Source: Schizochytrium sp. TIO01 (lineage: Eukaryota; Sar; Bigyra; Thraustochytrida; Thraustochytriidae). From it: a stretch of DNA of 64,000 nt. Both the position numbers and the translations under genes were made by a program. The notes below the pieces were generated by a model that searched no databases, was not told the DNA's origin, and saw nothing but the letters and a program-made list of their open reading frames with translations. Position 1 is the stretch's first letter, and each line of letters begins with the position of its first letter. The stretch is taken from NCBI GenBank assembly GCA_004764695.1, contig SMSO01000035.1:1424001-1488000 (forward strand). Reading direction: 5' to 3'. Below are positions 21,601-31,170 of the stretch, piece after piece.

Positions 21601-24291
21601 CAAGACCTGGCCGGCGAGAGGACGCGAGACCTCTCACGCGGAGCAATTTAGTCGGTGCTGCATTTGGACATTTGGACAATTGATTCTTCAAGTCGATTGC
21701 CTCGCATCTATCATCCCTCCGGCCATCTACTATGCAGCGAATTGATTTGGACTGATTCTGCTCTGGTCACAGCTGAGCGATATGTACTTACCTCGCTTTG
21801 CCGGAAGGAATAGGTGAATGAATATGTATGTATACATACTACATACATTCATAGCAAATGCATACAAATCTATACAACATGTGCCACGGCTCGAAACGCG
21901 AGTCGACGTCCGCCCTTCAAGCCGCCTTCGCGTGGTCCAGATCTTGACCCGACGCTGCAAATGAACCCAGAAACAGCTGGAGATAATTGCACATTCTGGT
22001 CATGATTTGAGGGCCTCCGTACTTACCTCCTCCTTCTACTTGCACTATGTATATATATATATAACTAATATGCTCTCACTCGGACACGTGCGACTCATGC
22101 GTTCTGAAAGCCAATAAGTATTTATCTGCGATCTATGGGAACTGTGGATTGATTGATTGATTGGACGATTGATTGATGAATCCAAGTCTGCCAAGGTAGG
22201 TACTACCTGCGACCAGAAAGCGAAGCTGGAGGAGGGGTGGTGAGGCCTCAAGAAACGAAAGAATGCGATTGGTTATGGGCAGAAGAGCGCATTCCTGGCC
22301 ACAGCGATGCCGTTCTATTCATTTCGAGTCTATTCACGCGCCGAAGCAGAACTCGTTGCAGAAGCATCGGTCGATCAAACTCACGAGCAGAAGAGTTTCT
22401 CTTTTGTTTTCTTCTTTATAACTTGTTAGTTGATCTTCTCTTTCGAAGATGTCTTTTTCCCCTTATTTTTCCCCCAAGTTTTCATTTTTCCAATATGGAT
22501 TTAAAAACAAAAATGCATTTTTTTTTAATGTTTTTTTTTTAATAATTCCAACAATTGAAGAGTGCGCAGTTGGATAATTGAGAATCGTTCATCAACTTGT
22601 TGAGTAGGTCCATCTCCGTTTCAACACGGAGCTGTGCCAGATATGTGACGACTAGAGGCTCGGCAGACCGAGGCGCATATTATGTTGGCGTGGCTTCTGA
22701 ACAGACGGAGCGCTGCTGACAATAAGCCTGTCGCGAAGAGCAGCGGTAGGCGTGGCATTGCGGCAGTTCTCCACCTGTGCTTTTATGGCGCACGTGCCTG
22801 CACAAGTCGGAGACCATTTTAATGGATACCCCTTCACTACCGAAAACACCAATAGTCTCTTTCTTTTTTCTTTCTTTTTAACTGCTTCGCTTGGCTAAGT
22901 TGTCATATAGATAGATTCATTCGTTCAGATACACTAAAACCCTCAACTTCGATTGAAGCAGCTGCTTGTGCAGAAACCTGCAACAGGGGGAACGCTCTGC
23001 TCCGACGTGGGTCGCAGGTATTGGTCTGGCCCTGTTTGGTTTCAAACGCTTCCAGCCAATACTCAACATCAAAATTGACGTCGTTTCTAAGTGACAAAGT
23101 TGTAAAAATTCATTGAAAAGTCCCTTTGATTTCCACTTTCTTTTTCTCACGATAAAAACACTCTTTTAATCCCCAGAGGTGAAAAGAATTCCAGTCAAAG
23201 TGGCGCTGAGTAAGGGAGCGTGTGCTCGTTTTCCTGCACTTTCTCTTTCTTTGCTTCCTTCCTTCGTTCATCCGACTCTCGCGCTACTTACTCTCCATGC
23301 TAGCGTCGGCCAGTGCCTTCTCTGCCTCCTCCCAACCTGAGCTTTTACCCAGGCAGGCCGAAGGATTGATAGAATAGTAGCCATTTTTAATTAGCTATCT
23401 ATGCTCGTGACAATAAGGCACTCACCCTAACCTACCTACCTTTAGACCTAGGATGAAAAGGAAAACATTGTGAATTAATTTTTATTGTTTATTATTTCAG
23501 AATTCATTTTTGCTCCGTCGGAAGTAGTGATCAATTATAAATTGTAAAAAGCAAAACCTGAATCGAAGTGATCGCTCGCTCTGTGCTATAGCTGGCACGC
23601 GAGAACGCATTCTTGGTCGTTTCCTTCCTTGGGACCACCGCTCTAAATTCAATAGGTACTTGCAGATAGGTCATCGCTGGTCTGACCTTGCATTTCGATC
23701 ACTCGCTAAGGGATAATTGGAAACCAGTTCTTAAAAGACGCGCTCGGGAAGGTGGAAGTGCTTCTGGCCGGCTCTGTCTACTACATAAAACGGGGCGTGC
23801 GTCGAGCTTCTGCTGCCTGGCAGTCCCTGTTTCCTGAGCTCTACCCTGCTTTTGTTTGCTTGCTTGTTTGCTGGTCCCGGTCTCAAGGTTTGCTAAATTT
23901 AGAGGGTGCCGACCTGCAACAAGGAAGAACGAAAGAGGTAGTAAGGTAGTCTTGCCGGCAAGCAATTGATTAGTCGATCCCCAGCACTTGGCGAAGGTAA
24001 GACCTGTCTAGGAAGGCAATAGCGGACGCGCCACGTTCGCTTCGAATTCTTGGTGCTTGCTTCCATCTTTATTCCAGCAGCAGCAGCAAAAGTTGTGCAT
24101 TTCTTTTCGATTGCATTCCAAATAAGCTTTAAGCTAGGTTGCACAAGCAAGTGTCGCGCAGGAGCATCCAACCAGCTTGAAGCAAACCCCGATCTCGTCG
24201 CGGAGGCGGCGATCATCGTCTTTACTTTGTTGTACACAACTCGTTCACGCATCCGAAAGGTGGCGTGCGAGGATTCTGTCCGTGTTATAAG
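18656..24291. other. Long gene-poor spacer before the receptor gene
   Basis: 5.6 kb without a supportable gene. Weak hints: a minus-strand frame 19615-19833 (72 codons) that continues in another frame to about 19450, possibly a decayed gene; and a minus-strand frame 20481-20867 starting at an ATG (128 codons) with no recognised domain. AT-rich patches lie at 21090-21180, 22480-22545 and 23465-23545. GTAGGTAC-type motifs lie near 22196 and 23653, and (GATT)n at 22147-22170. The last 250 bp should contain the receptor promoter. Confidence 0.4.
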
Positions 24292-27200
24292 ATGGTCGCT
24301 GGAAAGGCATCCCAAATTCCCACTATGCAAAGCGCCAACAGCACAAGACCCTCGTGCAAAAGAAAGCGGGCGGTCCAGCGCCAGCACCAATACCAGCACC
24401 AGACACAAAGCCGAATGATGCGAAGTCCCCGCGTCAGAATTTCCTTAATGCGGGCCCAATCGCTGGCCCTCGCAGCTATGGCAGCCATGATTGTGCTCGC
24501 CACATCTGCTATGGGACAGGAATGTAGAACCTACGAACCATACCTCGCTGGGTCATTGGGACTGTGCGCAGGTGTGGTGGACTACCGCTACTACGCTAAC
24601 AGCTCTGTATCTCAGGTCGAGCTTGAGGCTGAGGCATTCGACCTCATCACTGATGGAAACTCCAACTTGGCGCTCTTACTCAAACTTCTGCCCACAAGCT
24701 GTGGCACTGCTCTCAAAGAGGCTGTCTGCAAAGTCGCTTTTCCCGAATGTGTCACAGTTCCACCCTTTTTTCTATCCAGCTACAGCGTGGAAGCGGCTGG
24801 CTACAATGACACCTATGCGCTCACCAGCGAGGTCATTTGCGGCATGACGGAGTACTTTTGGGATGATTCTTCGAACATCTGTGGTGTTGCCATGCCGGTA
24901 ATGCCTTGCCGTGGCAATTGCGAAGCTCTCTCGCTCAAGGCAAATAACATCCCCGAAACCGTTTCTGACATTACCATTGCAGGAACGTGTCCTTTAGTAT
25001 CTGGCCTCTTTTATCCCAAGATGCTCTCCAGTATTTCTGCATCATCGGATGACCAGGCTGTTCTAAGTGAGTATAGCACTATGCTGGCCTCGTGTGGGTC
25101 TTCTTACAATGCAACCTGTGCTAAAACACCGTATACTCTGACTGTACTCAAGGCTCTTGACCTCGCGCCTACTTGCGAGGCCACAATGGACACCACCCTT
25201 GGGTCGATGGACGTTTTCCCCGATACCTCGCAAACGACTCTCAAGGCGCTTATTTCCGCTCAAATCACAAAGGCTACGGCAGCCACAGGTATTTCGAGCG
25301 ATTGTGCGCCCGAAGGCTCCGGACTTTCTATTTCATGCGATCTTATTGCAAAGGCTTACGGGTGCAATAATTCCACAAGCACTAGCGAGATTGAGAAAAC
25401 ATATGATGTACTTCCAGAATCGTCTGTATGCGCTGGAGTTGTGGGGTACTCCACATCTACTCTTGGCGCCGAGGACAATCAAGATTCTGCATTGATTCAG
25501 AAGCTTGCTGTTCAAGATGAGATTTATCAGCTTCTTGGAGGCCAGTCTGAAGAGCAGGCTGCCGAGTGCCTCAGCTCTGGCAAGACGGACACTTATTTGC
25601 GCACATTTTACGTACCGACGACTGTCGGAATGGCCCCTTTGGCGTCTCGCTTTGATGAAAACAGTACTGAGCAGGACCTCGGTACTTGGGATGAGGAAGC
25701 TTGCCCTGTGGAATGGGAGTCGTCGCCAAAGTTTGCTAATTACCCAGCAACCTCGCCACTCTGCACCTATGGAAGCTACAGCGCCTATAATTCTCGCGAT
25801 TGCCTGTTGCTTCGCATTAACTACAGCGTTGGATCCTTCCCCGGCTGGGCATCCGTCCGCTGTCAAGTTGCTTTCAGAGAGTATGCCTGCTCCCAAGGCC
25901 TTATGAAGCCTGAGGTCAAGTCTCTTTGTCTTGTCCCGGATGCACTTGGCGGATGCAACGCACAAGATCTTGCGGAGGCTTACGCAAATGACCAGATCCC
26001 ATTGTCTTATGCATTACCGCGCTTCGCTTCGCGTCAGATCTGCCAGCTCTATGCCACAGAATGTGCTAGTCTGCTGCCTTCGTTGCCTGCCTCCGCTCAA
26101 CCAGATTGTGATGGGATTCTTAATGAAACAGAGTGTGCGAACGGCGAGTCGTCGTTCTGGGGTTGCTTGAATAGCTTTAACGGTGTGGAAAAGTTTCCAG
26201 AGTCCATTCAGACCTTTGCCAATGCGTCTAACCTTGGCGAGCTAGAGACCTACCTGGCCATGGTCAATGACCCTACCACAGCGAGCTTGCCTTCAGCAGC
26301 ATTTGATAATGCTACTCTTGATGTAAGCGCTTCGATGACAAGCGATGTGGCCGACCCAACCATAAGCAAGTTGCTCTACAATGGCACTCTCACTAATGCC
26401 GAAATGTCTGCTCTCAAGGACGAGTACTGCTCATGTCCCGAGCCGCTTGTTGTCCCTGATGCTGCTGACGGTGATACTATCAACTCCGCTACATGTTGTG
26501 CTCTACCTTGCCTCGGGACCATGCTCACGCAAAGTGATATGCAAAGTTTTGGTCGTGCTCAATTTGCGCTCAGTCTCATTGGTATTCTCATGGCCACCTT
26601 TATGGTTGTTACATGGGGTATTTTCAAGGAAAAAAGTAAGCAATTCATGACTTTCTGGCTTTCCGTATGCTCTTTCAACGTCACTCTAGGAATGTTGGTG
26701 AACTCGTGCACAGAAAACTTCGATCTTACAAACAACATGTGCCTGGATAACTCCACACCAGTTACACTGTTGACTGTAGGTTTTACCACGACCACATTTC
26801 AAGGCATATGGTTGATTTTCTTTGCATCAGCACTCTGTGCCTGGTGGCTTGTGCAAGCATTTGACCTTCATCGTAAGTTGGTTCTCGGTGCGCGCACTAC
26901 AGATCGTAGCCGCCGTGCTTATCATATCTTTGCATGGACCATCCCTGTAATTGAAATCGCATTTGTCCTTGGATACCAGTCGGTGGGATTCCAAGCGCCC
27001 ACACCCTGGTCTTTCATTACCACGGATCGCAGCAAATATCTAGAATGGCTTGCATTTTACATGTTCATTGCGTGCTGTTTTGTAATTGGCAGTGCTCTGA
27101 TGATTCGCGTTGTGTGGACCATTTATCAACATGTAAAGCGTTCCACTCATTTGAACCAGGGTACCAACTCAAGCGGACGGTTTGCAAAGCGTATGGCTAT

Positions 27201-27813
27201 GTACCGCACACCAATGCTCTTTGTGGCTGTCTTCATATTTGTCTGGCTTACTGTCTTTTGGTTTCGGTTTTCTACATTCTTCCGAGAGAGCACCTATGAA
27301 GAGGAGGCTGAAGCATGGGTCAGCTGCCTTCTCTTGAACTACGCGAATGGTATCACTGATCCTGCCACAAACTCTGCAGCCAATATCACCATGCTTATTA
27401 ATGCACCCGATGATCAAGTGGGCTGTGGCATGACTCAGCCTGGTGGTCTTCGCATGAACCCTTTGTGGCTTACTTTTGTGGTCATCATGAGTCAGAGCAT
27501 TCTTATTTTCTTGGTCTTTGGGATGCACAAGCGCAACTACCAGCTTTGGGCTGCTAAACTTGGCATCAAGACCGATACTCTTGCCACCATCGAGGATACC
27601 AACGACAGCTACTCGAAGGGATCCAAATCCAAGGAGACCATACCCAGCAACAAGTCATTCCAAATGACTCCTTCGAGCTTCAACTCAAACTTTGAGGAGT
27701 CCCGCAAGGTCTCGTTTTATAACATGGCCGGGCCTAGTCGTTTCCCTGCAACCCCGCCACCACCGGGTAAGCCTCCGGCAGCACCCCCTGTGCCTGGAGC
27801 ATTCGACCTTTAA
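24292..27813 (+). CDS. Frizzled-like seven-helix receptor with multiple Cys-rich ectodomains
   Basis: Predicted class F-type receptor of 1173 residues. After an N-terminal hydrophilic stretch comes a signal-peptide-like segment (LALAAMAAMIVLATSAMGQ). A Frizzled-type Cys-rich domain follows: CRTYEPYL, LCAGVVDYRYY, LLLKLLPTSCGTALKEAVC, FPEC, then CRGNC. At least one more related Cys-rich unit follows, with SSVCAGVVGYS and later PLCTYG and RCQVAFREYAC. Seven hydrophobic helices occupy about 26560-27530: FALSLIGILMATFMVV, FMTFWLSVCSFNVTLGMLV, WLIFFASALCAWWLVQAF, FAWTIPVIEIAFVLGY, FYMFIACCFVIGSALMI, FVAVFIFVWLTVFWF and FVVIMSQSILIFLVF. The cytoplasmic tail begins HKRNYQLW, a degenerate relative of the Frizzled KTxxxW motif, and ends Pro-rich (TPPPPGKPPAAPPVPG). 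The ATG at 24292 has a strong context; 24415 or 24448 would place the signal peptide closer to the N-terminus and may be the real start. Ligand unknown. Confidence 0.9.
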   Translation: MVAGKASQIPTMQSANSTRPSCKRKRAVQRQHQYQHQTQSRMMRSPRVRISLMRAQSLALAAMAAMIVLATSAMGQECRTYEPYLAGSLGLCAGVVDYRYYANSSVSQVELEAEAFDLITDGNSNLALLLKLLPTSCGTALKEAVCKVAFPECVTVPPFFLSSYSVEAAGYNDTYALTSEVICGMTEYFWDDSSNICGVAMPVMPCRGNCEALSLKANNIPETVSDITIAGTCPLVSGLFYPKMLSSISASSDDQAVLSEYSTMLASCGSSYNATCAKTPYTLTVLKALDLAPTCEATMDTTLGSMDVFPDTSQTTLKALISAQITKATAATGISSDCAPEGSGLSISCDLIAKAYGCNNSTSTSEIEKTYDVLPESSVCAGVVGYSTSTLGAEDNQDSALIQKLAVQDEIYQLLGGQSEEQAAECLSSGKTDTYLRTFYVPTTVGMAPLASRFDENSTEQDLGTWDEEACPVEWESSPKFANYPATSPLCTYGSYSAYNSRDCLLLRINYSVGSFPGWASVRCQVAFREYACSQGLMKPEVKSLCLVPDALGGCNAQDLAEAYANDQIPLSYALPRFASRQICQLYATECASLLPSLPASAQPDCDGILNETECANGESSFWGCLNSFNGVEKFPESIQTFANASNLGELETYLAMVNDPTTASLPSAAFDNATLDVSASMTSDVADPTISKLLYNGTLTNAEMSALKDEYCSCPEPLVVPDAADGDTINSATCCALPCLGTMLTQSDMQSFGRAQFALSLIGILMATFMVVTWGIFKEKSKQFMTFWLSVCSFNVTLGMLVNSCTENFDLTNNMCLDNSTPVTLLTVGFTTTTFQGIWLIFFASALCAWWLVQAFDLHRKLVLGARTTDRSRRAYHIFAWTIPVIEIAFVLGYQSVGFQAPTPWSFITTDRSKYLEWLAFYMFIACCFVIGSALMIRVVWTIYQHVKRSTHLNQGTNSSGRFAKRMAMYRTPMLFVAVFIFVWLTVFWFRFSTFFRESTYEEEAEAWVSCLLLNYANGITDPATNSAANITMLINAPDDQVGCGMTQPGGLRMNPLWLTFVVIMSQSILIFLVFGMHKRNYQLWAAKLGIKTDTLATIEDTNDSYSKGSKSKETIPSNKSFQMTPSSFNSNFEESRKVSFYNMAGPSRFPATPPPPGKPPAAPPVPGAFDL

Positions 27814-28524
27814 GACCAAGTCAGGGTTTTTTAATTTCAGCCTTGGCATGCATGTGAGATCCGCATCTAGCATGCAAAGTGCGCTAAAATCGATGGGACT
27901 CTCGATCCCGTTTCAGTCCGAGGCACAGATTTGTTATGATAGCCTTTGCCGTTGCCCGGGCAAACACCCCTACTGACTTCGACGTTCTTGTTGACATTTG
28001 ATTCTACTCTTGCTGTTGTTACTGTTTGTCAGAGTGTAGAAACCATACTGAACGTCTTTATACCCAGTTATGTTTTTCATGAAGTAGAGTATAATACTTC
28101 TGTTATCTGATTGAATCTCAATTTTGTTTTTTGAAGTCTAATATTTCATTCCTTTACATTTTTGTTGTCTATGACCTTCTCCTGCGCAACACCATCGCCA
28201 TACTATTCCAGGCCTCAACTGGAGTTCTACTTGGTATTTATTCTATCGTCCAACGTTGAACAATCTAAAAAACGTTTAATGTTTTTTATTTTTTTGTTTT
28301 TTTTTTTTAATATAAATAATTTTGGAATTTGAAAAAAAAAAAAAAAAATAATAATAATAATAATAAATGAAAAAAATGAAAAGAAAATCAGTCATCAAAT
28401 CAATGCCCAAACAAAGAATCAAAACTGCATGAGCATTTCGAGCTTACCAACACGATAAAGCTGCACTAGACGTTGGGTCAAGCTCGAGTTAACCCTTCCA
28501 CGTCAGAAGTAGCTACAAAAGCAG
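27814..28524. other. Intergenic between receptor and sulfotransferase 1
   Basis: 711 bp with the receptor 3' UTR and sulfotransferase promoter. From 28265 to 28380 it is almost pure A/T, with poly-T, a poly-A run of about 17 and (AAT)n. No gene. Confidence 0.5.
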
Positions 28525-30223
28525 ATGCCATGCCTAGTATTAAAGAGAAGAATGGAGCCTCGACGGTCTATCGTGGTCTCGGCTGTCGTTGCATGCTGGG
28601 TCGTCCTTTGTTCATGGGAGCTGATTGACCCAGTGCTAGCAGCAGCGACGAGTCAAGCAACGTTCGGAGGAGATGATAGGTCGCAAGCTCGCCCACTGAG
28701 CTGTGCTGAACTGTTTGGATTAGTGCCATCACTTGCTGAGGCTTTCTTCCTCGCAGATGCTGCTTATGTAGAATTAGCCGAATCTTGTGTCTCGCAATAC
28801 TCAGATAATCCTTTAGCTTGGGCCACACTTGGCAGGGTAAGATACTTTGCAGGCGTCAAAAATAAATATGATCGCTATAGACCTACTGTAGAAGCACTTC
28901 GTCTCGCTTCCTTGTTGAACCCTTTATGGTATGATGAAGAATATGCTCTAGCTTTATCAATGGATGCTGATTATCAGGGAATAGTTGATTTAATAAACCC
29001 AAACCTGGACACTGCAAGTAGTACCATGATTCTTCGCTGGGGTGAAGCGATGTATTTTCTTAAAAAGATGTCATCTAAGGATCTATACATGCAAATCTCA
29101 AAGTGGGTATCAGATCATGGTTACATGATCGAACAGGATCTGGCACAAGCGAAAGCATTTGTTTATCTTGAATTTTTCCTTTGCAAGCTTGCGGATAACC
29201 TCCAGGAGTATGATGATGCATGGAGGCATGCAACCTACGCACACCAAATAGTTTTGGAGAAATACCAAGATTCAAGAAAGGCGGAGCAACGTAGCAAGTT
29301 TGGGATTGCTTTTGTAAACGGTATTGTCACAACCTTTACTGCGTTTGGCTTTAATAATAAACCCCAGTACCTGGACTCCAATGAACGTCCAATCTTTCCA
29401 AAAAGGGGTGTACCAATTTTTGTGGTGGGCCTTGAGAGAAGCGGGACATCGCTTTTAGAGCAAATGCTGTCCATGCATCCAGATATTTTTGGTCTTGGTG
29501 AGACACAGCTTTTAGATCATTTGTCTATACCAGATGTGGACTGCGTACAACATGTTAATATTGAGGAAGCGCAGTGTAGAATGAATATTGGTGCAGGGCT
29601 TACAGCCGCTGATGCTGAATTGAGCAAGCGCTATCGCCGCGCAATTATTGAACTTTACGAGTCCCAGACCCAGAACAAGGCTCATTATCCGAATCTCGAC
29701 AATGTACCTCGTTACCTGACTGACAAATTACCACTTAATTGGCGAAACATCCCTCTTATCTCTACATTTTATCCGGATGCCAAGATCATTGTACTTCGGC
29801 GAGATTTTCGTGACGTCTTGATTTCACAGTACTTTGCCGGCCTTCCACCTTGAGTACAATTTTCACGCGAACACACCTGAAGGCATTGCCAGTCACATGC
29901 AGCTTTTCTCTGACACCCTCTCTCGCTACAGCGCTCTTGGGTATTCCTGGCTAGACGTCTCTTACGAATCTCTAGTTCAGGATCCGCGCAGAGTGCTCAA
30001 GAATGTGCTCGTGTTCCTGGATCTAGATTGGAACGATCTTGTTCTGGAGCACCATAAATCGACACGTGTTCCACAAACTGTAAGCCGCAGCCAGGCGACC
30101 CAAAAAGTTTACTCCACCTCGGTTCGCCGTTGGTCGAAGTATGCGAAGTACCTTCCGCAGCACCCGATCGTTCACGCTCCGCAAGAGCTCTTTGCAGAAC
30201 AGCCCGAGGTTTGCGAGGACTAA
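28525..30223 (+). CDS. TPR-type sulfotransferase 1, interrupted by a +1 frame break
   Basis: Predicted Golgi/secretory PAPS-dependent sulfotransferase. The N-terminus has a hydrophobic anchor or signal (IVVSAVVACWVVLCSW), then a helical, TPR-like half. The catalytic half carries the 5'-phosphosulfate loop (FVVGLERSGTSLLEQMLSM) and the 3'-phosphate region (KIIVLRRDFRDVLISQYF). The first frame stops at 29851-29853 (TGA), but the protein continues in the +1 frame from about 29834 to a stop at 30223, with YSWLDVSYESLVQDP and the tail. Aligned with sulfotransferase 2, the number of residues across the break is identical (42 between SQ and SW), so exactly one extra base separates the halves and an intron is excluded. 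Candidates are a sequencing error, an inactivating insertion, or programmed +1 shifting at CCT-TGA. An alternative start is 28552 (agaATGg). Confidence 0.85.
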
Positions 30224-30264
30224 GGTGAGCGTAACTAGTGCTAACTCACCGCCAGTCTGCAGCG
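30224..30264 (+). promoter_or_regulatory. 41-nt junction with splice-acceptor-like signals
   Basis: Between the sulfotransferase stop and the endonuclease V ATG there are only 41 nt. They read like a miniature intron: GTGAGC just after the stop, a TGCTAAC branch-point-like heptamer, and TCTGCAG directly before CGATGG. This could be a 38-nt intron, an acceptor for an upstream leader exon, or chance. Confidence 0.35.
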
Positions 30265-31170
30265 ATGGATGTGGCTACAAAAGACACACAAGCAATAGAA
30301 GACAGTTTAGTTGACGAAGACTTGGCCGATGGTTTGCAAGTGACCGCGAGTGCAGATCGCGAAGATCAATGCGGAGGTTCAGATGCGAAGCTTCAGAGAT
30401 GGCGCGTGGAGCAGCGCGAGTTATGCACAAGACTCAAGTTGCAGGATGATGAGAATCCGAGCGGCTTTGAGGCATGGCAGCATTTTGGCGGAGTCGATAT
30501 CAGCTTTGTGAAAGGAACTGAGCTTGCTTGCGCTAGCCTTGTGGTCCTTAGAGCACCTTTGCCTGATACACCGGCAAAAGATCTCGAGCTAGTGTACGAG
30601 GACTTTGAGCTCGTAACCATGGACGAGCCATATATCGCAGGTTTCTTGGCCTTTCGTGAAGTGAAATTTCTCAAAACACTCTGGCATCGTCTTGAGGACC
30701 GCCTCGCTCGTGGCGAGGTCGACCAAACAAGGGTTCGCATGCCTGATATCACTCTCGTTGATGGGAATGGGGTTTTACATTCCCGTGGTTTTGGTTTAGC
30801 AAGTCATTTGGGTGTTGAGCTCGGCATTCGCACGATTGGTGTAGCGAAGACCTTGTTGCAGGTGGATGGAATGACAAAGGATCGTGTGGCTGATTGGATC
30901 GATGCCACACCAAAAGCTGAGTCTGGCTTCACTGTAACCAATCTTGTTGGTGACTCTGGCCGCTGTTGGGGTAGCGCAGTCTTAGCTCTCTCTCATTTGA
31001 CAAAACCTATTTTTATTTCATGTGGGCATCGCGTGTCTCTGAAAACTGCACTTAATGTTGTACATCGATGCTGCGCATTCCGAATTCCGGAACCGGTTCG
31101 ACAAGCAGATCTCCGAAGCCGCGAATGGCTCCGCGTGAACAAGCCTTCTCCTTCTTCTTCTTCTTCGTAG
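30265..31170 (+). CDS. ENDOV: Endonuclease V (inosine-specific)
   Basis: Metal-dependent nuclease that cuts one base 3' of deoxyinosine in DNA or inosine in RNA. In eukaryotes the RNA activity is thought to dominate. The 301-residue product has all core motifs. These are GGVDISF with metal ligand Asp78, YIAGFLAFRE with Glu132, and DITLVDGNGVLHSRGFGLAS with Asp166, followed by LGVELGIRTIGVAKTLL. The fold continues to CGHRVSLKTALNVV, and the tail ends in a Ser repeat (encoded by TTC triplets). The open frame extends upstream to 30238 only with a GTG; the ATG at 30265 (gcgATGg) is the start. It lies 41 bp behind sulfotransferase 1 on the same strand, so its promoter is inside that gene or it shares a transcript. 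Confidence 0.95.
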   Translation: MDVATKDTQAIEDSLVDEDLADGLQVTASADREDQCGGSDAKLQRWRVEQRELCTRLKLQDDENPSGFEAWQHFGGVDISFVKGTELACASLVVLRAPLPDTPAKDLELVYEDFELVTMDEPYIAGFLAFREVKFLKTLWHRLEDRLARGEVDQTRVRMPDITLVDGNGVLHSRGFGLASHLGVELGIRTIGVAKTLLQVDGMTKDRVADWIDATPKAESGFTVTNLVGDSGRCWGSAVLALSHLTKPIFISCGHRVSLKTALNVVHRCCAFRIPEPVRQADLRSREWLRVNKPSPSSSSS

